Assembly (NCBI GenBank): GCA_017538775.1
Contig: JAFYIF010000117.1
Span: forward strand, 1 to 16,217
Length of the DNA: 16,217 nucleotides
Source: Oscillospiraceae bacterium
GTDB taxonomy: Bacteria > Bacillota > Clostridia > Oscillospirales > Oscillospiraceae
Reading direction: 5' to 3'
Shown here: one piece after another, positions 1 through 5,068 of the stretch
Numbering within the stretch: the first letter of the stretch is position 1
Layout of the letters: the number at the start of each line of letters is the position of its first letter
Position numbers and translations under genes: made by a program
The notes under the pieces: model-generated
The model's database searches: none
Told to the model about the DNA's origin: nothing
What the model saw: the letters and a program-made list of their open reading frames with translations, nothing else

Positions 1-19
1 GAAAAGGAGGTGATGAATT

Positions 20-106
20 ATGCGGCTTACGTTTCACGTCGGACCGTTTCCGGTCACCGTCATGATCCGCTTTACCCATAAGAAAACCCGCCACTCGGGC
101 AAGTGA
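20..106 (+). CDS. 28-residue peptide ORF ending inside a terminator hairpin
   Basis: An ATG at 20 follows AAAAGGAGGTGAT (positions 2-14), an almost complete match to the anti-Shine-Dalgarno sequence, with 9 nt between AGGAGG and the start codon. The 28-residue product begins MRLTFHVGPF and ends in a basic tail KKTRHSGK. It has no signal peptide or recognisable domain. The middle alternates hydrophobic and beta-branched residues (VTVMI). The stop codon (104-106) lies in the 3' arm of the hairpin at 83-114, so a translating ribosome would sit on the hairpin. From memory, short peptides of this look (FH-G, VTV, RHS-K) occur in gut Clostridia, but I cannot verify that and assign no function. The sequence upstream of base 1 is missing, so the promoter and operon are unknown. 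It could be a leader peptide, or the tail of a longer transcript. Confidence 0.6.
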   Translation: MRLTFHVGPFPVTVMIRFTHKKTRHSGK

Positions 107-114
107 CGGGTTTT
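83..114 (+). terminator. Intrinsic terminator or attenuator hairpin overlapping the peptide ORF
   Basis: AAAACCCGCCACT (83-95) pairs with AGTGACGGGTTTT (102-114) around a 6-nt loop, with a single C-A mismatch. The stem is GC-rich in the middle, and the 3' arm ends in TTTT, so the four U residues are part of the stem rather than a separate tract. It therefore looks able to terminate in either direction. It overlaps the last seven sense codons and the stop codon of the ORF at 20-106. Confidence 0.65.
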
Positions 115-115
115 C

Positions 116-132
116 GGGCTGAATAACAGCCC
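116..132. other. Second short hairpin directly after the terminator
   Basis: GGGCTG (116-121) and CAGCCC (127-132) pair perfectly around the 5-nt loop AATAA, one base after the first hairpin. There is no T-tract after it. It may be an RNA stability or processing stem, or incidental. Confidence 0.35.
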
Positions 133-160
133 AGATCATTCCCAACATGAAGCCAGCCGC

Positions 161-190
161 TTGTTGCGGTGTCTTCTGTTCTTATTATAT
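161..190 (+). promoter_or_regulatory. Weak candidate promoter for the phosphatase operon
   Basis: TTGTTG (161-166) and TTATAT (185-190) are 18 nt apart in the only AT-rich stretch between the hairpins and the ATG at 248. Neither box is close to consensus. I list it because a promoter is expected here; an operon start further upstream is equally possible. Confidence 0.25.
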
Positions 191-247
191 CTGTTTTTGC
201 TTCCAAGTCAAGACCAATTGTTGCAGAGCGGGAAATGGAGGATATAC

Positions 248-1393
248 ATGACCAGAATCTATCTGATCCGCCACTGTGAGGCGGAGGGCAACCTCTACCG
301 GCGCATCCACGGTTCCACCGACAGCCAGATCACGCCCAAGGGCCGCCGCCAGATCGCGGCGCTGGCGGAGCGCTTCCGGGACATCCCGGTGGACGCCCTC
401 TACGCCAGCGACCTGCGCCGGACCCAGGAGACCGCGGGCGCCATTTTGAAATATCACGAGCTGCCGCTGTTCATCGAGCCCCGGCTGCGGGAGATGAGCA
501 CCGGCGTCTGGGAAGACCGCCCCTTCGGGGACGTGGGCTTTGAGACCCCGGAGCTGCTGCGCCGCTTCAACAACGACCCCGGCACCTGGAGCGTGGAGGG
601 CAGCGAGGCCTACGCGGAAGTGCAGCGGCGGCTGCGGGGGGTGGTGGAGGAGATCGCCGCCCGGCACCGGGGACGCACCGTGGTCTGCGTCAGCCACGGC
701 ATGGCCATCCGCTCCCTGCTGGCCATGTATTTGGGCCTGCCCTCGGCGGAGATCAACGCCGTCCCCCACGGGGACAACACCGCCGTGAGCCTGCTGGAGT
801 ACGGCGACGACTGGAGCGTGCAGATGCCGCTGCTCAACGACGCTTCCCATCTGACGGAGGAGCTGAGCACCTTTGCCCGGCAGAGCTGGTGGAAGCAGCC
901 GGACCGCCGGGACCCGGACAACATCCACTTCCGGCGCCTGAACCCCCTGCTGTCCCCGGGCACCTACACGGAGTATTACGCGAAGACCTGGCGGGCCGTC
1001 CACGGCAGCACCGGCGGCTTCCAGCCCCAGCTCTACATCGCGGCGGCCATCTCCCACGCCGCCGTCTGCCCGGACGCCGTCGTGACCATCCACCGGCCCG
1101 ACGGGACCTGTGTGGGCATCACGGAGCTGGACACCTCCCGGGGCCGGAGCCAGGGCTGCGGCTGGATCTGCCTGTGCTACATCGAACCGGCCTACCGCCG
1201 CCGTCTGCTGGGCATCCAGCTCATCGGGCACGCGGTCAGCGTCTTCCGCAAGCTGGGCCGGGAGCGCCTCCGCCTCTGCGTTTACGAGGGCAACGAGGTC
1301 GCCCGAAGCTTCTACGAGTCCGCCGAATTCCGGGTGGTCGGGGAGACCGAAGGGGTGAAGGGGAAGCTGCTGATCATGGAGAAGATGCTTTGA
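248..1393 (+). CDS. Histidine phosphatase fused to a GNAT acetyltransferase domain
   Basis: 381 residues from ATG 248, preceded by TGGAGG with suitable spacing. An in-frame reading extends upstream to 161 but has no ribosome site, so I reject it. Residues 1-195 are a phosphoglycerate-mutase-like histidine phosphatase: LIRHCEAEGN carries the phosphate-accepting His9, with C in place of G in the usual RHG. R58 (SDLRRTQ), E82 (REMSTGVWE) and H150 (CVSHG) complete the expected catalytic set. Residues about 255-381 resemble a GNAT N-acetyltransferase: YIEPAYRRRLLGIQL fits the acetyl-CoA loop and NEVARSFYESAEF the typical last motif. The substrates are unknown; such phosphatases act on sugar phosphates, nucleotides or cofactor precursors. 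There is no signal peptide, so it is likely cytosolic. It leads a probable operon, 23 nt before the next gene. The phosphatase call is firm, the GNAT call good. Confidence 0.88.
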   Translation: MTRIYLIRHCEAEGNLYRRIHGSTDSQITPKGRRQIAALAERFRDIPVDALYASDLRRTQETAGAILKYHELPLFIEPRLREMSTGVWEDRPFGDVGFETPELLRRFNNDPGTWSVEGSEAYAEVQRRLRGVVEEIAARHRGRTVVCVSHGMAIRSLLAMYLGLPSAEINAVPHGDNTAVSLLEYGDDWSVQMPLLNDASHLTEELSTFARQSWWKQPDRRDPDNIHFRRLNPLLSPGTYTEYYAKTWRAVHGSTGGFQPQLYIAAAISHAAVCPDAVVTIHRPDGTCVGITELDTSRGRSQGCGWICLCYIEPAYRRRLLGIQLIGHAVSVFRKLGRERLRLCVYEGNEVARSFYESAEFRVVGETEGVKGKLLIMEKML

Positions 1394-1416
1394 GCGGAAA
1401 AAAGGAGGTGTTCCTC

Positions 1417-2550
1417 ATGCCCACGCCCAAGCCCAAGCCCATGCGTCTGCTTCCGCCCCATGTGCGGCCCCCGCGCATCGCGCGTCTGGACGCGCCCGCC
1501 GGGCGGCTTATCGCGGTCAGCGACATTCACGGCGCGTTGGACTACCTGCGCGGCCTGCTGAATGCCGTGCGGTTTTCCCCGGCGGACACGCTGGTGATCG
1601 ACGGGGACCTGCTGGAACGGGGCCCCCGGAGTCTGGACACCCTGCGCTATGTCATTGAGCTGAGCCGGACCCACTCCGTCCGCTTTCTCAGCGGGAACTG
1701 GGACTGGTGGGTGCCCATCCTGTTTGAATACCGGCATCTGGACGCCATCCTCTACTATCTGCTGCACGCCCCCCACGGGCTGCTCTGGCAGATGCTGGAG
1801 GAGATGGACTGGCCCATCGGCCCGGACATGGACCTGGCCGCGGCAACGCTGGCGGTTCGGGAGCGCTATCCCGAAGAGTTCGCGTTTCTCGCCGCCGCCC
1901 CGGAGATCTACGAGACGGAGCATCTCACCTTCGTCCACGGCGGACTGCCAGGAGACGGGCCATTGGAATGGGACGCCTGGCATTGCATGAAATGCGACGC
2001 CTTTCTCCGCAACCCGCCCCACTTCAAAAAGTGGACCGTGGTGGGCCACACGCCGGTGGTGCTCTACCACGAGAACGTGGTGGACGCCAACCCCATTCTG
2101 GACCGGGAGCGGCGCATCATCGCCATGGACGGCGGCTGCGTCCTGAAGGACGACGGCCAGCTCAACGCCCTGATCCTGCCCGACGAGGCCAGCGAGGACT
2201 TTTCCTTCGCCGCCTGGGACCCCTTCCCCACCGCCACGGTGCTGGAGGAACAGGCCGGGTCGGCGCAGAGCTGGTACATCCGCTGGGGGGACGCGGCGGT
2301 GGAGGTGCTGGACCGGGGGGAGGAGTTCTCCCGCATCCGGCACCGGCGCACCGGCTATGAGATGTGCGTGCTGACCCGTTATCTGCGGAAAAACGGCACG
2401 GTCAACGACTGCACCGACTATGTGCTGCCCCTGCGCCCCGGGGACGAGGTAAAAGTGGTGGAGACCACGAGCCGGGGCTATTTCGTCAAGCACCGGGGCG
2501 TTTCCGGCTGGTACCGTGGGGCGCTGCGCTTCCACGGCGGGGAAGCCTGA
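1417..2550 (+). CDS. Calcineurin-like metallophosphoesterase with SH3-like C-terminal tail
   Basis: 377 residues from ATG 1417, with AAAGGAGGTG ending 6 nt before the start. The binuclear metal site motifs are present in order: D36-I-H38-G, G63-D64-LLERG, G93-N94-W95-D96, H174 in FVHGG, and H211 in VVGHTPV. This is the pattern of PPP and calcineurin-type phosphatases. The usual GNH(D/E) is GNWD here, so the histidine that normally assists catalysis is replaced by Trp; the metal ligands are kept. GDxxDRG is also altered, with E67 for D. Residues about 285-372 look like a small beta-rich SH3-like domain (DEVKVVET, GYFVKHRGVSGWYRG), inferred from pattern only. The N-terminus is proline- and lysine-rich (PTPKPKPM). 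There is no signal peptide or membrane segment. It probably dephosphorylates a protein or small phosphoester in the cytosol; the substrate is unknown. It is the second gene of the operon, with the next gene starting 2 nt after its stop. Confidence 0.85.
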   Translation: MPTPKPKPMRLLPPHVRPPRIARLDAPAGRLIAVSDIHGALDYLRGLLNAVRFSPADTLVIDGDLLERGPRSLDTLRYVIELSRTHSVRFLSGNWDWWVPILFEYRHLDAILYYLLHAPHGLLWQMLEEMDWPIGPDMDLAAATLAVRERYPEEFAFLAAAPEIYETEHLTFVHGGLPGDGPLEWDAWHCMKCDAFLRNPPHFKKWTVVGHTPVVLYHENVVDANPILDRERRIIAMDGGCVLKDDGQLNALILPDEASEDFSFAAWDPFPTATVLEEQAGSAQSWYIRWGDAAVEVLDRGEEFSRIRHRRTGYEMCVLTRYLRKNGTVNDCTDYVLPLRPGDEVKVVETTSRGYFVKHRGVSGWYRGALRFHGGEA

Positions 2551-2552
2551 AG

Positions 2553-2816
2553 ATGGACTGGCTCTGGCTTTGGCCGCTGGGCCTGAGCGTCGCGGCCTTC
2601 TGGGCCATGGCGCGGGACAAGGCCCTGGCGCGGCAGGGCAAATGGCGCATCCAGGAGACCACGCTGCTGAGCCTGGCGGTGCTGGGCGGCGGCGCGGGGG
2701 CGCTGCTGGCCATGCTGCTGCTGCGCCACAAGCTCCGCAAGAGCGCTTTCTCCCTTGGGCTGCCTGTCATCACGCTGGTACAGGCCGCGCTGATCTGGTT
2801 TCTGCTTGCGGCATGA
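2553..2816 (+). CDS. DUF1294 family small membrane protein
   Basis: 87 residues from ATG 2553, two nucleotides after the upstream stop, so probably translated by coupling. A longer in-frame reading would run back into the metallophosphoesterase gene and is rejected. Three hydrophobic segments (about residues 2-20, 38-58 and 68-86) are joined by a conserved-looking basic loop, DKALARQGKWRIQETTLL, then GGGAGALLAMLLLRHK. The order D-K-x-x-A, W-R-I-x-E, G-G-x-x-G-A and R-H-K is the hallmark of the DUF1294 family as I know it. Its function is unknown. It is an inner-membrane protein and ends the operon at the hairpin that follows. Confidence 0.85.
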   Translation: MDWLWLWPLGLSVAAFWAMARDKALARQGKWRIQETTLLSLAVLGGGAGALLAMLLLRHKLRKSAFSLGLPVITLVQAALIWFLLAA

Positions 2817-2868
2817 GAAACAATCCGTGCAGGAGGGGAACGGCTTCCCTTCCTGCACGGATTGTTTC
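2817..2868. terminator. Strong bidirectional terminator between convergent genes
   Basis: An 18-bp perfect stem: the arm at 2817-2834 (GAAACAATCCGTGCAGGA) pairs with 2851-2868. The loop can pair further (GGGGAA with TTCCC). It starts on the base after the DUF1294 stop codon and lies 22 nt beyond the stop of the minus-strand gene, so it can end both transcripts. Confidence 0.85.
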
Positions 2869-2890
2869 TGATTGCAATTTTACGATCGGC

Positions 2891-3619
2891 TCAGCTCCCG
2901 AAGTAGCTGAACAGGTCAAAGCCGGTGGGCATGGGGATGGTGAGCATGAACACCGTGCCCGCCGCCAGCAGGACCACGGAGATCACCAGCAGCAGCCGGC
3001 GGTTGGGCAGGTTCTTGAAGATGCCCATGATGCCCAGCAGGAACAGCACCACGGAGAACACCACCGTCACCAGGCCGTAGCGGTCGCCGTTGGCGTTGTC
3101 CTGCTGCCCCTGCTCCAGCAGGGTCTGGGACTCGTCCAGCAGGGCCGCGGCGTCGGTGTAATAGCTCTCGATGAAGCCCTCCTTCTCAAAGGGGGAGACA
3201 AAGTCCTCCTGGTCGGCGGACCAGATGATGGCGTCCAGCATCTCCTCGCTGCAGTTGTCGTACATCAGCTTCTGGATCTTCGCGCCGATCAGCTCCGCCT
3301 CCTCGGTCCGGCCGTCCATCTCGGCGATCTCGGCGTCGAACTGGTAGTCCAGGATGGAGTTCCAGACCAGCATATCCTGGAGCAGCAGCTGGGAGGCCGC
3401 GTTGTAGGCGGCGTTGCCCTCGGCGGAGAGGTTGTTGCTCTTGGTGTAGTTGGTGGCCTGGTTGCCGCCGTGCAGGGAGCCGATCCAGGTAGCCCAGGCC
3501 ATCAGCAGAGCGGTGATGCCCAGGAAGATCGCCACAAGGACCTCCATCCGCTTCTCGTTCAGCCAGCCTTCCTTCGGCTCACTTACGGGCTGCTCGTTCA
3601 CAGCGTTCGTTTCGTCCAT
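2891..3619 (-). CDS. Three-pass membrane protein with a long acidic middle region, family uncertain
   Basis: 242 residues. I chose the ATG at 3619 because AAAGGAG lies just upstream of it; an ATG 24 nt further out (3643) precedes that site and has none of its own. Transmembrane segments are at about 26-47 (MEVLVAIFLGITALLMAWAT), 181-201 and 208-228. Residues 50-180 form a mostly helical, acidic region rich in Ala, Gln, Asn and Glu, beginning GGNQATNYTKSNNLSAEGNAAYNAASQ. The layout of one N-terminal helix, a soluble helical region and a C-terminal helical hairpin recalls the DUF4337 family, but I am not sure of that match. No catalytic motif is visible. The gene stands alone on the minus strand, divergent from the LytTR regulator and convergent with the operon to its left. 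It might be controlled by that regulator; this is inference from position. Confidence 0.75.
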   Translation of the reverse strand: MDETNAVNEQPVSEPKEGWLNEKRMEVLVAIFLGITALLMAWATWIGSLHGGNQATNYTKSNNLSAEGNAAYNAASQLLLQDMLVWNSILDYQFDAEIAEMDGRTEEAELIGAKIQKLMYDNCSEEMLDAIIWSADQEDFVSPFEKEGFIESYYTDAAALLDESQTLLEQGQQDNANGDRYGLVTVVFSVVLFLLGIMGIFKNLPNRRLLLVISVVLLAAGTVFMLTIPMPTGFDLFSYFGS

Positions 3620-3650
3620 GTCGTTTCGCTTCTCCTTTCCCATACATAGT

Positions 3651-3683
3651 TTTCCGGGCCGCAGACCCCCACGCGCCCGGAAA
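3651..3683 (-). other. Hairpin in the leader of the membrane protein gene
   Basis: TTTCCGGGC (3651-3659) and GCCCGGAAA (3675-3683) form a perfect 9-bp stem with a 15-nt loop, about 30 nt upstream of the chosen start. No T-tract follows on the minus strand, so I read it as a structured leader rather than a terminator. An AT-rich stretch at about 3687-3712 could hold the minus-strand promoter, but no convincing pair of boxes is present. Confidence 0.4.
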
Positions 3684-3720
3684 GAGGATTATCTTCTATC
3701 ATAATCGGCCAAAAGCGCGG

Positions 3721-3751
3721 GAAACAGGACCGAAACGGTCGGGGAAACCGG
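3721..3751. promoter_or_regulatory. Three evenly spaced GAAAC direct repeats, candidate operator
   Basis: GAAACAGG (3721-3728), GAAACGG (3732-3738) and GAAACCGG (3744-3751) start 11 and 12 nt apart, about one helical turn each. They lie in the divergent intergenic region, 53 nt upstream of the -35 box of the LytTR regulator. LytTR regulators generally bind spaced direct repeats, so an autoregulatory operator is plausible but unproven. The part CCGAAACGG is also a short palindrome. Confidence 0.4.
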
Positions 3752-3803
3752 CACAATCGGTACTTGACAAATCGAAGCTTGCTGTTCTCAGCGCGAAAAA
3801 GCG

Positions 3804-3832
3804 TTGTCAGATGCGGAAGGATGTAATATAAT
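3804..3832 (+). promoter_or_regulatory. Sigma-A-type promoter for the LytTR regulator
   Basis: TTGTCA (3804-3809) and TATAAT (3827-3832) are separated by exactly 17 nt. Transcription would begin near 3839, leaving a leader of about 25 nt with GGGAGGGGGG before the start codon. This placement rules out the earlier in-frame TTG (3804) and ATG (3831) as translation starts. Confidence 0.75.
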
Positions 3833-3863
3833 GGAGAAAACCTGCGCGGGAGGGGGGATGCGC

Positions 3864-4580
3864 ATGGAAGCGCTTCGGGTCGGGGTCTGCGAGGACCGGC
3901 CGGAGGACCTGCGCGCCCTGCTGCGGCTGCTGGCGGGCAGTCCCCTGCCCTGCGAGACCGAGACCTTCACCTGCGGGGAGGCCTTTCTGCGGCGCTTTTA
4001 TCCCGGGCGCTACGACCTGGTCCTGGTGGACCCCCGCATGGGCGGGGCGGAGGGGCTGGAGACCGTCTCCCGGCTGCGGGAGCGGGACGGCGGCGTGCCC
4101 GTGGCCTTTTACAGCAGCGGCCTGGAGCACGCGGCGGAGGGCTACCGGCTGCGGGTGGACCGCTATCTCACCCGGCCCTGCGCCCCGGAGGACCTGGGGG
4201 AGCTGCTGGCCCTGGCCCGGGACCGGCTCCCGGCCCGAAGCTCCCTGATCGTGCCGGTGCGGGGGCGGCCCGTGGCCCTGCGCCCCGGCAGCATCCGCTA
4301 CGCCGAGCAGGACCGCCACAGCTGTCACATCCACCTGCGCAGCGGCGAGGTCCTCCGCACCGGGATGAAGCTGGGGGAGCTGGCCGGCCGGCTGCCGGAC
4401 CCGCCCTTTTTCCAGTGCCACAAGAGCTATCTGGTGAATCTCTCCCAGGTCCGCCGCCTGAACCGGGAGCTGGCCGTGTTCGAGATGCGCGGCGGCGGCA
4501 ACGCCTACATCCGCCGGGGCAGCCTCCGCAGCGCGGAAGTGGCCTTTTTGCAGTACGGCTTTCAAGTATCATTGTTGTGA
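3864..4580 (+). CDS. LytTR-family response regulator, orphan, with Arg for the receiver Lys
   Basis: 238 residues from ATG 3864; ATG 3858 is an alternative but lies too close to the GGAGG. Residues 4-115 form a CheY-like receiver: acidic pair E10-D11, phosphoacceptor D56 (DLVLVDPRMGG) and S84 or S85 at the Thr/Ser position. YLTRP has R104 where nearly all receivers have Lys, so phosphorylation may be altered. Residues about 128-230 are a LytTR DNA-binding domain: RSIRYAEQDRHSCHIHL in outline, then the conserved F-x-x-C-H-K-S-Y-L-V-N pattern and a late YIRRGS. LytTR proteins bind spaced direct repeats and often control exported or membrane proteins, bacteriocins or quorum functions. No histidine kinase lies next to it. 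It is divergent from a membrane protein gene, a possible target. It is GC-rich like its housekeeping neighbours. Confidence 0.9.
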   Translation: MEALRVGVCEDRPEDLRALLRLLAGSPLPCETETFTCGEAFLRRFYPGRYDLVLVDPRMGGAEGLETVSRLRERDGGVPVAFYSSGLEHAAEGYRLRVDRYLTRPCAPEDLGELLALARDRLPARSSLIVPVRGRPVALRPGSIRYAEQDRHSCHIHLRSGEVLRTGMKLGELAGRLPDPPFFQCHKSYLVNLSQVRRLNRELAVFEMRGGGNAYIRRGSLRSAEVAFLQYGFQVSLL

Positions 4581-4617
4581 TGGATCAAGAATCGAGTACC
4601 GGAATCGAGGGATCACT

Positions 4618-4921
4618 ATGGGCAACAGAGAAGACAAACCAAAACGTTCATCGTTCGAGCTTGTAGAAATGCTGCGGGACAAAAAGGGCATCCGGTTTGA
4701 ACTCATTAACGAAACAGAAGCGCAAAGCTATCTGACAGATTGTCTGCTTGCTGATGGAATATGAGGCGATTGTGTCTTCTGATGTACGAAAAAACCGGAT
4801 GGATTCCCTGAAAGCGTTCGCAGATGCGCGGATGATGAAGCATTTTGATTATTTCCAAAACAACCAGGTCGTCAGCACCGCCTTGCTTTTCCTGAAAAAA
4901 GTGATTGACAATTTCGCCTGA
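4618..4921 (+). pseudogene. Relic of a probable Abi-type (Abi_2/AbiD/F-like) phage-exclusion gene
   Basis: The first frame (ATG 4618, GAGGGA upstream) reads MGNREDKPKRSSFELVEMLR then DKKGIRFELINETEAQSYL and stops at 4762-4764. A second frame, shifted by one base, runs from 4754 to a stop at 4919-4921 and contains SSDVRKNRMDSLKAFADAR and MMKHFDYFQNN. The first part resembles the start of Abi-family proteins of gut Firmicutes, and the second resembles their C-terminal end (R-x-x-x-L, then K-H-x-D-Y-F, then F-L-K-x-x-I-D-N-F). About 200 middle residues would be missing and the ends fused out of frame. The match is from memory of the family. The DNA is clearly AT-richer than both flanking genes, consistent with acquired material. 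It is non-functional as read, unless the first 48-codon ORF is a gene of its own. Confidence 0.6.
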
Positions 4922-4933
4922 TCTGTGTATACT
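4905..4933 (+). promoter_or_regulatory. Consensus sigma-A promoter for the C11 lipoprotein gene
   Basis: TTGACA (4905-4910), perfect, and TATACT (4928-4933) are 17 nt apart. The -35 box lies within the last codons of the Abi relic. Transcription near 4940 would give a leader of about 130 nt that includes an A/T-rich stem (AAAAACT 4947-4953 with AGTTTTT 4960-4966). Confidence 0.85.
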
Positions 4934-5068
4934 GTAAATGTAATCAAAAAACTCAAATCAGTTTTTGTGAGGGGAGCGTTACTGACGTTGCCCTCATTTT
5001 TCATTATAAGCAGATGGGACGCCACATTCGACGCGATGAAAGACCAAAAAAGGATCGGGAGGTACACA

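Noticed and set aside
3764..3769. Perfect TTGACA in the LytTR upstream region
   Set aside because: No -10-like box lies 16-18 nt downstream; the TTGTCA-17-TATAAT pair at 3804-3832 is the better promoter.
3804..3863. Earlier TTG (3804) or ATG (3831) start for the LytTR regulator
   Set aside because: Both overlap the -35 or -10 box of the promoter and would not be in the transcript; the receiver domain begins properly at 3864.
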